From assembly GCF_039673065.1 (NCBI RefSeq), contig NZ_JBDJKW010000003.1, forward strand, positions 1-64,000: a stretch of 64,000 nt of DNA. The letters run 5' to 3'. Origin of the DNA: Allobosea sp039673065 (GTDB taxonomy: Bacteria > Pseudomonadota > Alphaproteobacteria > Rhizobiales > Beijerinckiaceae). This document shows, in pieces, positions 16,767 to 24,943 of this stretch (position 1 is the first letter of the stretch; the number at the start of each line of letters is the position of its first letter). The translations under genes were made by a program, and so were the position numbers. The notes beneath the pieces are model-generated. The model had not been told where the DNA came from, did not search any database, and saw only the letters and a list, made by a program, of their open reading frames with translations.

Positions 16767-17093
16767 GTGAGCGGCTCCCTCCTCCTCGCCCCCGCCTGGG
16801 TCGGACAGAGCGGCCTCTGGCTCGTCGACGCCAAGGGGCGCCGCAAGCCGGTCGACGCCGAAGGTGCTGGCCTCTCGGACGATCTGGCCGACCGGCTCGA
16901 GAGCTGGATGGATTCCTTCGACGCGATCTATGACGAGGACGACGAGGCGGCCAGCGACTTCGCCGGCGACGCCGAGCGCGAGGCCTTCCTGCGCGAGGGC
17001 GAGGCGATCGCCGCCGCCATCCGCGCCGAGCTCGGCGACGACGAAGCGCTGGCGGTCGACCTGACCGGCTGGCGCGCGGGGGCCGCGCCATGA
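16767..17093 (+). CDS. Small acidic hypothetical protein
   Basis: 108 residues from a GTG start at 16767. The protein is acidic (many Asp/Glu at about residues 28-60, for example FDAIYDEDDEAASDF), with no signal peptide or membrane segment and no recognised domain. Its stop overlaps the next gene's start by four bases (ATGA), so it is translationally coupled to the acetyltransferase. Codon use matches the neighbours. Function unknown. Confidence 0.6.
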   Translation: MSGSLLLAPAWVGQSGLWLVDAKGRRKPVDAEGAGLSDDLADRLESWMDSFDAIYDEDDEAASDFAGDAEREAFLREGEAIAAAIRAELGDDEALAVDLTGWRAGAAP

Positions 17094-17767
17094 CCCAGAC
17101 CGTGCCGCCGCTGCTCGACTGGACTCCCCCGCCCTTCCCGCCCGCCAAAGTGCTCGACGGCCGCTGGTGCCGGCTGGAGCCGATCGACGCCGCCCGCCAT
17201 GGCGACGACATCTGGGCGGCGATGCAGGGCCGCAACGATCTCTGGACCTGGATGCCGGCCGAGCCGCCCCCGACCCGCGAGGCCTATGGCGAGCTGCTCG
17301 CCGGCATGGCGGTCAAGCCCGGCATCGTGCCCTTCGCCGTGGTCGACAAGGCCGACGGCAAGGCCAAGGGCCATCTCTGGCTGATGGAGATAAGGCCCGA
17401 GCACGGCGTCTTCGAGGTCGGCTACATCACCTACTCGCCCTCGCTCCAGCGCACCCGCGTCGCGACCGAGGCGATCCATCTCTGCGGCGAGTACGGCTTC
17501 TCGCTGGGCTATCGCCGCTTCGAATGGAAGTGCAACGCCCTGAACGAGCCGTCGCGGCGCGCGGCGCTGCGCTTCGGCTTCCGTCACGAGGGGCTCTTCC
17601 GCCAGCATATGGTGGTCAAGGGCCGCAACCGCGACACCCACTGGTTCTCCATTCTCGACAGCGAATGGCCGGCCGTGTCAGAGGCCTTCCGCGCCTGGCT
17701 GGCGCCGGAGAATTTCGACGCGGCCGGCCGCCAGTTGCGGCCGCTGGAGAGCTTTCGCTCAGCCTGA
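17090..17767 (+). CDS. GNAT-family N-acetyltransferase (RimJ/RimL-like)
   Basis: A 225-aa protein with the RimJ/RimL type of GNAT fold. Features are CRLEPIDAARHGDDIWAAMQ near residue 27, the acceptor-side GVFEVGYITYSP segment near 105, the acetyl-CoA-binding RTRVATEAIHLCGEYGF segment near 121 (in place of the common RGxGxA), and EWKCNALNEPSRRAALRFGF near 145. It probably acetylates an N-terminal amine of a protein or a small amine. It forms an overlapping pair with the small acidic gene upstream. It lies inside a sugar-acid gene cluster but has no evident place in that pathway. Confidence 0.88.
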   Translation: MTQTVPPLLDWTPPPFPPAKVLDGRWCRLEPIDAARHGDDIWAAMQGRNDLWTWMPAEPPPTREAYGELLAGMAVKPGIVPFAVVDKADGKAKGHLWLMEIRPEHGVFEVGYITYSPSLQRTRVATEAIHLCGEYGFSLGYRRFEWKCNALNEPSRRAALRFGFRHEGLFRQHMVVKGRNRDTHWFSILDSEWPAVSEAFRAWLAPENFDAAGRQLRPLESFRSA

Positions 17768-17830
17768 GCGCATCACGTCCCGCCCGCTCGAGGGTCCGGG
17801 ATCAGACAAGGACGAAGAAGGACCAAGGCG

Positions 17831-18577
17831 ATGGCAGGACGTTTGAAGGGCAAGGTCGCGGTCATTACCGCGGCGGGACAGGGCATCGGCCGCGCGATCG
17901 CCGAGGCGTTCGTGGCCGAAGGTGCCACCGTCTGGGCGACCGACAAGGACGTCGCGCTGCTGGAGGGGATTCCGAAGGCCAAGAAGCGCAAGCTCGACGT
18001 GCTCTCGACCAAGGCGGTCGAGGCCTTCGCCGAGAAGGTCGGCCCGATCGACATCCTGGTGAACGCCGCCGGCTACGTGCATCACGGCACCGTGCTCGAC
18101 TGTGACGACAAGGCCTGGGAGTTCTCCTTCGACCTCAACGTCAAGTCGATGCACCGCACGGTCAAGGCCTTCGTCCCCGGCATGCTCGCCGCCGGCAAGG
18201 GCTCGATCGTCAACATCGCCTCGGGCGCCGGCTCGGTGCGCGGCATCCCGAACCGCTATGTCTACGGCGCCACCAAGGCGGCCGTGATCGGCCTGACCAA
18301 GGCCGTCGCCGCCGACTACATCAAGAAGGGCATCCGCTCGAACGCGATCTGTCCCGGCACGATCCAGTCGCCCTCGCTCGACCAGCGCATCAAGGACCTG
18401 GCGCAGCTGCAGAACGTCAGCGAGGAGGCCGCCCGCCAGGCCTTCATCGATCGCCAGCCCATGGGCCGCCTCGGCACCGCCGAGGAGATCGCCATGCTGG
18501 CCGTCTACCTGGCCTCCGACGAGTCGAGCTACACAACCGGCCAGATCCATCTGGCCGATGGCGGCTTCGCCCTCTGA
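17831..18577 (+). CDS. DHRS6-like short-chain dehydrogenase (2-keto-3-deoxy-L-fuconate dehydrogenase type)
   Basis: A 248-aa classical SDR. The NAD-binding TAAGQGIG motif is at residues 13-20, the cofactor-defining acidic residue is in WATDKD near 40, and the catalytic pair is Tyr145-Lys149 (YGATK). The sequence around AAGYVHHGTVLDCDDKAWEF and ICPGTIQSPSLDQRI closely follows the DHRS6/BDH2 subgroup. Its bacterial members oxidise the 4-hydroxyl of 2-keto-3-deoxy-L-fuconate or similar acids. That would be the step after the IlvD/Edd dehydratase encoded upstream. ATG 17831 is 63 bp past the acetyltransferase, and the next gene follows by 13 bp, so it probably belongs to one operon. Confidence 0.88.
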   Translation: MAGRLKGKVAVITAAGQGIGRAIAEAFVAEGATVWATDKDVALLEGIPKAKKRKLDVLSTKAVEAFAEKVGPIDILVNAAGYVHHGTVLDCDDKAWEFSFDLNVKSMHRTVKAFVPGMLAAGKGSIVNIASGAGSVRGIPNRYVYGATKAAVIGLTKAVAADYIKKGIRSNAICPGTIQSPSLDQRIKDLAQLQNVSEEAARQAFIDRQPMGRLGTAEEIAMLAVYLASDESSYTTGQIHLADGGFAL

Positions 18578-18590
18578 GCGGTCCGGCGCG

Positions 18591-19583
18591 ATGCATGTCC
18601 TGATTACCGGCGCGGCCGGCATGGTCGGCCAGCGCCTGGCGGCGCGCCTCGCCCGCGAGGGCGCCTGCGCCGGGCGGCCGATCGCGCGGCTGACGCTGAC
18701 GGACATCGTCGCGCCCCCGCGGCCCGCCGGCTTCGACGGGCCGATCACGATCCGCACCGAGGATTCCGGCACGGCCGCCAATGCGGCCGCGCTGGCCGCG
18801 CTGCGGCCGGACCTGATCTTCCACCTCGCCGCGATCATCTCCGGCGAGGCGGAACGCGATTTCGACAAGGGCTACCGCGTCAATCTCGACGGCATGCGCA
18901 ACCTGCTGGAGGCGATCCGTGAGGAAAGCACCCGTAACGGCCCCTATGTCCCGAAGCTGGTGTTCTCCTCCTCGAGCGGCATCTTCGGCGCGCCCTTCCC
19001 GCCAGCGATCTCCGACGATTTCCACGCTACGCCCCTGACCAGCTACGGCACGCAGAAGGCGATCGGCGAATTGCTGCTGGCCGATTATTCCCGGCGCGGG
19101 CTCGTCGAGGGCGTCGGCATCCGCTTCCCCTCGATCGTCATCCGCCCCGGCAAGCCCAACGCCTCGGCCGGCGGCTTCTTCTCCGGCATCGTCCGCGAGC
19201 CGCTGCAGGGCCAGGAGGCGCTGCTGCCGGTCGGCGAGGACGTGCTCTTCACCCATGCCAGCCCACGCTCGGCCGTGGGCTTCCTGATCCACGCCGCCTC
19301 GCTCTCGCGCGAGGCGCTGGGCCCGCGCATCAACCTGACCATGCCCGGCGTCTGCGTCACGGTCGGCGAGCAGATCGCGGCGCTGCGCCGGATCGCCGGC
19401 GAGCGCGCCGTCAAGCTGATCCGCCGCGCGCCCGACGAGGCGGCGGCCACCATCGTCAAGGGCTGGCCGACGCGCTTCGAGGCCAGCCGCGCGCTCTCCC
19501 TCGGCTTCCGCGCCGAACGCGATTTCGACGAGATCATCCGCGTCCATATCGAGGACGATCTCGGCGGGCACCTTCCCACCTGA
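18591..19583 (+). CDS. D-erythronate dehydrogenase-like NAD-dependent epimerase/dehydratase-family protein (paralogue 1)
   Basis: 330 residues. It has an extended-SDR Rossmann motif, GAAGMVG, at residues 7-13, and catalytic Tyr152-Lys156 (SYGTQKAIGELLL). The HLAAIISGEAERDFDKGYRVN segment near 86 and RPGKPNASAGGFFSGI near 190 are typical of DenD, which oxidises D-erythronate at C2 using NAD. Start 18591 gives the standard N-terminus, 13 bp after the SDR. It is followed at 26 bp by a paralogue of similar length sharing most motifs. Substrate assignment is by family only. Confidence 0.86.
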   Translation: MHVLITGAAGMVGQRLAARLAREGACAGRPIARLTLTDIVAPPRPAGFDGPITIRTEDSGTAANAAALAALRPDLIFHLAAIISGEAERDFDKGYRVNLDGMRNLLEAIREESTRNGPYVPKLVFSSSSGIFGAPFPPAISDDFHATPLTSYGTQKAIGELLLADYSRRGLVEGVGIRFPSIVIRPGKPNASAGGFFSGIVREPLQGQEALLPVGEDVLFTHASPRSAVGFLIHAASLSREALGPRINLTMPGVCVTVGEQIAALRRIAGERAVKLIRRAPDEAAATIVKGWPTRFEASRALSLGFRAERDFDEIIRVHIEDDLGGHLPT

Positions 19584-19609
19584 TCCAAGAAAACACGAGG
19601 AAACACCCC

Positions 19610-20593
19610 ATGCATGTTCTCGTTCTCGGCGGCGCCGGCATGGTCGGCCGCAAGTTCATCGAGCGCCTCGCCCGCGACGGCGCGCTCGGCGGCAAGCCGG
19701 TCGACAAGGTCACCGCGCAGGACATTGTCGCCGCCACCGCCCCGGCCGGCGCGCCCTTCGCCTTCGAGGCGATCGCCTCCGACATGTCGAAGCCCGGCGA
19801 GGCCGAGAAGCTGATCGCCTCGCGCCCGGAGATCATCATCCATCTCGCGGCGGTCGTCTCCGGCGAGGCCGAGGCCGATTTCGACAAGGGCTACCTGATC
19901 AATCTCGACGGCACGCGCTATCTCTTCGAGGCGATCCGCCATGCCGGCGACGGCTACAAGCCGCGCGTCGTCTTCACCTCCTCGGTCGCGGTCTTCGGCG
20001 CGCCGTTCCACGACAAGATCGAGGACGAGTTCTTCACCACCCCGCTGACCAGCTACGGCACCCAGAAGGCGATCGGCGAACTGCTGCTCTGCGACTACAG
20101 CCGCCGCGGCTTCTTCGACGGCGTCGGCATCCGCCTGCCCACCATCTGCGTACGTCCCGGCACGCCGAACAAGGCGGCCTCGGGCTTCTTCTCCAACATC
20201 ATCCGCGAGCCGCTGAACGGCCAGGAGGCGGTGCTGCCGGTCTCCGACCAGGTCCGCCACTGGCACGCCTCGCCGCGTTCGGCCGTCGGCTTCCTCGTCC
20301 ACGCCGCCACCATGGACACCGCCGCGATCGGCCCGCGCCGCGCGCTCACCATGCCGGGTTATTCCTGCACGGTGGCCGAGCAGATCGAGACGCTGCGCAA
20401 GGTCGCCGGCGACAATGTCGTCAAGCGCATCCGCCGCGAGATCGACCCGGTGATCGACGGGATCGTCGCCGGCTGGCCGCGCAACTTCGACGCTAAGCGC
20501 GCCGCCTCGCTCGGCTTCAAGGCGGAGAAGAACTTCGAGGAGATCATCCGCGTCCATATCGACGACGAGCTGGGCGGCACCTTCGTCGCCTGA
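19610..20593 (+). CDS. D-erythronate dehydrogenase-like protein (paralogue 2)
   Basis: A 327-aa tandem paralogue of the preceding gene. The Rossmann motif is GGAGMVG at residues 7-13, and the catalytic pair is Tyr149-Lys153 in the same SYGTQKAIGELLL context. HLAAVVSGEAEADFDKGYLIN and RPGTPNKAASGFFSNII correspond to the segments of paralogue 1. Differences cluster in the substrate half (for example SDQVRHWHASPRSAVG versus GEDVLFTHASPRSAVG), so the two may prefer different stereoisomers or chain lengths (inference). GAGGAAA precedes ATG 19610. It is the last gene of this plus-strand string. Confidence 0.87.
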   Translation: MHVLVLGGAGMVGRKFIERLARDGALGGKPVDKVTAQDIVAATAPAGAPFAFEAIASDMSKPGEAEKLIASRPEIIIHLAAVVSGEAEADFDKGYLINLDGTRYLFEAIRHAGDGYKPRVVFTSSVAVFGAPFHDKIEDEFFTTPLTSYGTQKAIGELLLCDYSRRGFFDGVGIRLPTICVRPGTPNKAASGFFSNIIREPLNGQEAVLPVSDQVRHWHASPRSAVGFLVHAATMDTAAIGPRRALTMPGYSCTVAEQIETLRKVAGDNVVKRIRREIDPVIDGIVAGWPRNFDAKRAASLGFKAEKNFEEIIRVHIDDELGGTFVA

Positions 20594-20711
20594 TCCGACA
20601 CCGCAGCTGCAAAGCCGCCTGCGATGCCCGCCCCCGTGGCGGGCATCGTCATCTCCAGCGTCGCGATCGCGCTTCTGTCGAACGGCCGGCCGCCGCCGCC
20701 TCGCCGCCCCT

Positions 20712-21518
20712 CTAGGGCAGCTTGCGCAGCATCAGCGGCGCGCCCACGGCGGGGTCCTTGCGCCAGCCCCCGTCCTCGAAGACCAGTTCCACTGTGTGCC
20801 CGCGCCGGGCGATCAGGGCGAGCCTGCCGTCCAGGTATCGCCAGCCGACGGGATCGAAGATGGTGAGCCCGGTATCGGTGCAAGGCCCCTCGAACTGCAC
20901 GAGCGCACCGCCTGCGGCCTTCCGCGGCTCGGCCGTCAGCCGCAGCCGGCAGGCCTCGCGCCCGCGCTGGCGCATCATCGCATAGACACCGGGCAGGCTG
21001 TCCCTGTCCGGGGCCGTGGCGGGATCGACCGGAGTCGGGCGGCTGGCGGCGGTGGCGGCCCGCTCGGCGGCGCTCGGCTCGCGCCGGGGCGCGGCACGGA
21101 CATGGCCGGCGGGATCGAGCCCGTAGGCGGCGCCGTCGCTGCCCTTGCCCCGCCGGCCAGGCGAAGCCGCCTCGCCGAAGGCGATCACCACCTTGCCGGC
21201 GGCGTCGAGCAGGCGCGGCGCGCCGTCGACCACCGTCCAGGCCGTGACCTCCGCCAGGATCGGCAGCGCCCGCCGGCAGGTCGCCGGGAAACGGAGCTGG
21301 CGGCCATGCGGCACGGTCTCGGCGCCCAGCGTCACCGTGCAGCGGCGCGGCGCGCCGATCCGCTCGATGTCCCAGGCGCCGGCATAGGGGCGAAGCTGCG
21401 CCGGCAACTGCTCGCTGCCGGCGGGCAGCACGCGCGTCTGAGCCAGCGCCGGCAAAGCGCCGGCCAGCAGCAGAACCGCCGGCAGCAGCCGGCGGCAGGA
21501 CGATGCCGGCCGCGCCAT
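20712..21518 (-). CDS. Secreted protein with two AprI/Inh-type protease-inhibitor domains
   Basis: 268 residues. A Sec signal peptide (MARPASSCRRLLPAVLLL and on to about residue 26) is followed by two Inh-like beta-barrel domains. The first, at about residues 35-115, begins LRPYAGAWDIERIGAPRRC. The second, at about 170-260, begins LPGVYAMMRQRGREACRL. Each has a Cys pair in the positions of the Inh disulfide and a WRYLDGRLAL-like strand. Inh proteins protect the periplasm from secreted metalloproteases. Two domains in one chain are less usual. ATG 21518 is preferred for the signal peptide. An ATG at 21563 would overlap the upstream gene's end. Confidence 0.72.
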   Translation of the reverse strand: MARPASSCRRLLPAVLLLAGALPALAQTRVLPAGSEQLPAQLRPYAGAWDIERIGAPRRCTVTLGAETVPHGRQLRFPATCRRALPILAEVTAWTVVDGAPRLLDAAGKVVIAFGEAASPGRRGKGSDGAAYGLDPAGHVRAAPRREPSAAERAATAASRPTPVDPATAPDRDSLPGVYAMMRQRGREACRLRLTAEPRKAAGGALVQFEGPCTDTGLTIFDPVGWRYLDGRLALIARRGHTVELVFEDGGWRKDPAVGAPLMLRKLP

Positions 21519-21547
21519 CGGGCGCGGCGGCGTCGTGCGGGCGATGC

Positions 21548-22522
21548 TCAGGCTTTCTTCCATGGCGTCTCGGCGACGGGCGTCTTCGGCCCCTTGCCAT
21601 CGAACCACGAGACGAGGTTGTCCACCAGCAGCTGGCCCATCTGCTCGCGGGTGTGGACCGAGGCCGAGCCGACATGCGGCAGCAGCACGACATGGTCGAG
21701 CGCGATCAGCTCGGCCGGGACGCGCGGCTCGTCCTCGAACACGTCGAGGCCGGCCGACAGGATGGTCTTGTCCTGCAGCGCCTTGATCAGCGCCTGCTCG
21801 TCGATGACCGTGCCGCGGCCGACATTGACCACGATGCCGTTCGGGCCGAGCGCGGCCAGCACCTCGGCATTGATGATGTGGTGGGTCGAGGCGCCGCCGG
21901 GCGCGACCGAGACCAGCGTGTCGACACCCTTCGCCATCTCGACCAGCGAGGGATAGTAGCGATAGGCCACGTCCTCCTGGCGCGAGCGGCCGTGATAGAC
22001 GATCTCGAGGTCGAAGGCCTCGAGGCGGCGGGCCACCGCCTTGCCGATGCGGCCGAGGCCGACGATGCCGACCTTGCGCTTGCGCAGCGAGCTGGTCAGC
22101 GGATAGGCGCCCTCCAGCCACTTGCCGGCGCGCAGATAGCGGTCGACCTGCGGCAGCTGGCGCACGGTGGCGAGCAGCAGGCCGATCGCGATGTCCGCGA
22201 CCTCCTCGGTCAGCACGTCGGGGGTGTTGGTGACGATCACGCCGCGGCGGCCGGCCTCCTTGGCATCGACATTGTCGTAGCCGACGCCGAAATTCGCGAC
22301 GATCTCCAGCTTGGGCAGCGCGTCGAACAGGCCGGCATCGATGCGCACATGCGAGCCGCCGCCGGCGACACCGCGGACGCGGGTCGAGAGTTCCGCCAGC
22401 ATCTTCGCCTGGTCCGGGGCCTTCCACAGCTCGTGCACCGTGAAGCGCTGCTTGAGCTGGTCGGCGGCATAGGCCATCAGCGGGCCCGTCATGATGATTT
22501 CGGTCTTGGTCGCGTCCGTCAT
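21548..22522 (-). CDS. D-2-hydroxyacid dehydrogenase (glyoxylate/hydroxypyruvate or 2-ketoaldonate reductase type)
   Basis: 324 residues. The NAD-binding motif is VGIVGLGRIGKAVARR near residue 145, the catalytic Arg is in NVGRGTVID near 232, and Glu is near 260 in DVFEDEPRVP. The catalytic His is in LLPHVGSAS near 282. The FGVGYDNVDAKEAGRRGV segment near 76 is typical of GhrB/GyaR-like enzymes. They interconvert glyoxylate, hydroxypyruvate or 2-ketogluconate with their hydroxy acids. Start 22522 fits the family, and the upstream ATG at 22579 lies within the putative operator region. A TTTGAAACGATTGAA element is 60 bp upstream. Confidence 0.9.
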   Translation of the reverse strand: MTDATKTEIIMTGPLMAYAADQLKQRFTVHELWKAPDQAKMLAELSTRVRGVAGGGSHVRIDAGLFDALPKLEIVANFGVGYDNVDAKEAGRRGVIVTNTPDVLTEEVADIAIGLLLATVRQLPQVDRYLRAGKWLEGAYPLTSSLRKRKVGIVGLGRIGKAVARRLEAFDLEIVYHGRSRQEDVAYRYYPSLVEMAKGVDTLVSVAPGGASTHHIINAEVLAALGPNGIVVNVGRGTVIDEQALIKALQDKTILSAGLDVFEDEPRVPAELIALDHVVLLPHVGSASVHTREQMGQLLVDNLVSWFDGKGPKTPVAETPWKKA

Positions 22523-22581
22523 GGCCTGTGCTTTCGTGATGGGCTGATCAGGGATAAGCCGGTCCGGCTTGATTTCCAAAC

Positions 22582-22596
22582 TTTGAAACGATTGAA
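22582..22596. promoter_or_regulatory. Candidate LacI-family operator TTTGAAACGATTGAA (copy 2)
   Basis: Identical over 15 bases to the site at 16632-16646. It is 60 bp upstream of the D-2-hydroxyacid dehydrogenase start (minus strand), overlapping the expected promoter zone. With the AATCGTTT at 14291 it marks three transcription units of the island. Confidence 0.5.
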
Positions 22597-22734
22597 TAGA
22601 TGTAGACCGCCCCGCCCCCCGGTGGAACGCCCGACATGCGCAGGGAGGGGCCGCTTGCGGAGCAGCCCGGCCGGCCCATGGCCGCCGGCCACGAGGCGAC
22701 AGGCCCCGGCGGCGGCCCGATGCCGGCTATATAG

Positions 22735-22750
22735 TATGACTTATTCACGG
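22735..22750. promoter_or_regulatory. Candidate GntR-family operator TATGACTTATTCACGG (site 1)
   Basis: It shares TGACTTAT with sites at 23594-23610 and 23677-23688. It overlaps the stop codon of the GntR gene and precedes the D-2-hydroxyacid dehydrogenase gene on the minus strand, within an AT-rich stretch (TATATAGTATGAC) that could carry a promoter. Confidence 0.4.
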
Positions 22751-23503
22751 CTGAGCGGGCCCCCCGGCCTCCCGGCGCGCCGCGAGGAAGCTCAGCGTGC
22801 TGTTGAGGCTGTCGATCACCAGCCCGCTCATCCGCACCGCCGCGAGCTCCGCATCCTGCTGCGCGATCGCCTCCAGCACGCGCTCGTGGTCGATCAGCGA
22901 GGCGGTGAAGACGAAGCGGTCGTCCGGCGCCTTCAGCAGCAGGGACCATTCGATCGTGGCGCAGACCAGCGGCACCATGCATTGCAGCGGCGGATTGCCG
23001 GTGGCGGCGAAGATCGCCGCGTGGAAGGCGAGATCGGCCCTGACACTCGGGTCCGAATAGGGCGGGTTGGCCGCTATGTCGCGGAAGGCGCGCTCGAGCC
23101 GGCGCAGATCCTCGCCGCTGCGCCGCTGCGCCGCGAGCCGGGCGGCGCTGGGTTCGACGAACTGGCGCAACTCGAAGAGATCGCGGATGAATTTCTCGGT
23201 CGGATCGGCACGGAAGTGCCAGGCGAGCACGTCCGGATCGAGCAGGTTCCAGGATTCGCGGGCCGCGACCCTTGTGCCGCTCTTCGGCCGCGCCTCGACC
23301 AGCCCCTTGCCGCTCAGGAACTTCACCGCCTCGCGATAGGCGGTGCGCGACACCGAGATCTCGCCCTTGAGATCCTCGACATTGGGCAACAGCGCGCCGG
23401 CGGGAACCTCGCCGCGGATGATCCTGACCGCGAGCTTCTGCGCCACCTGGGCGAAGAGGCGGTCGGGATTGATCCGGCTGCGATGGGCGGGCGTCGTCGG
23501 CAT
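22745..23503 (-). CDS. GntR-family transcriptional regulator, FadR/FCD subgroup
   Basis: 252 residues. The N-terminal winged helix is at about residues 15-80 (LFAQVAQKLAVRIIRGEVPAG, then ISVSRTAYREAVKFLSGKGLVE), and the C-terminal FCD domain is at about 100-230. The FCD metal and ligand residues appear in RADLAFHAAIFAATGNP near 150 (Asp, His) and LIDHERVLEAIAQQDAELA near 205 (His). This subgroup usually binds sugar acids or hydroxycarboxylates. It is flanked by the dehydrogenase gene downstream and divergent from the ABC importer, so it is the likely local regulator of uptake. Start 23503 skips a basic N-terminal stretch reached from 23551. Confidence 0.9.
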   Translation of the reverse strand: MPTTPAHRSRINPDRLFAQVAQKLAVRIIRGEVPAGALLPNVEDLKGEISVSRTAYREAVKFLSGKGLVEARPKSGTRVAARESWNLLDPDVLAWHFRADPTEKFIRDLFELRQFVEPSAARLAAQRRSGEDLRRLERAFRDIAANPPYSDPSVRADLAFHAAIFAATGNPPLQCMVPLVCATIEWSLLLKAPDDRFVFTASLIDHERVLEAIAQQDAELAAVRMSGLVIDSLNSTLSFLAARREAGGPAQP

Positions 23504-23572
23504 CGCGGATCGGTCCCGTTTTCTCCCCCGGCGCGACGGGCGCCCGGGCACCGATCCCGGCGCCCCCGGCGC

Positions 23573-23610
23573 TTGACACGCTTCTGTCTATGATATGACT
23601 TTATCGCCGG
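23573..23610 (+). promoter_or_regulatory. Probable promoter of the ABC importer operon with GntR-type site 2
   Basis: A consensus -35 TTGACA at 23573-23578 is followed by the AT-rich TATGATATGACTTTAT. Exact -10 placement is unsure (TATGAC at 23594 gives a short 15-bp spacer). TATGACTTTATCGCCGG at 23594-23610 repeats the TGACTTAT motif with one extra T, so a bound regulator would block initiation. It lies about 150 bp upstream of the importer ATPase gene. Confidence 0.5.
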
Positions 23611-23676
23611 CTGAAACCGGCACCACAAGGGCTTCGTCCCTGCGCGCCGGCCTTCAGCCCGTCGGTCACATAAAAA

Positions 23677-23688
23677 CCGATAAGTCAC
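23677..23688. promoter_or_regulatory. Candidate GntR-family operator, site 3 (GTGACTTATCGG on the minus strand)
   Basis: The complement of 23677-23688 is GTGACTTATCGG, matching sites 1 and 2 in inverted orientation. It is between the importer promoter and the ATPase gene, about 75 bp before its start, in the position of a downstream repressor site. Confidence 0.4.
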
Positions 23689-23761
23689 TCGCGGCAAATG
23701 CCGCCGAATTGGGAGGTGTGTCAGGCACCTCCGGGGAAACGAGACCGGGAGTTAAGGCAGT

Positions 23762-24826
<1,065 letters not shown>

Positions 24827-24943
24827 GCGCCTCGGCCGCGGCCGCACGGAGAACACTCCGGCGGCCGGCACTGGCCCATCAGAAACAAACCGACGGGGCT
24901 CCCATGCAGGGCCCCGCGACCACAATCCGGAGGAGACAAACCG

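Noticed and set aside
14288..16846. An 850-codon minus-strand open frame opposite the dehydratase gene
   Set aside because: Same cause: complement of a real, motif-bearing IlvD/Edd gene. The translation has no recognisable fold.
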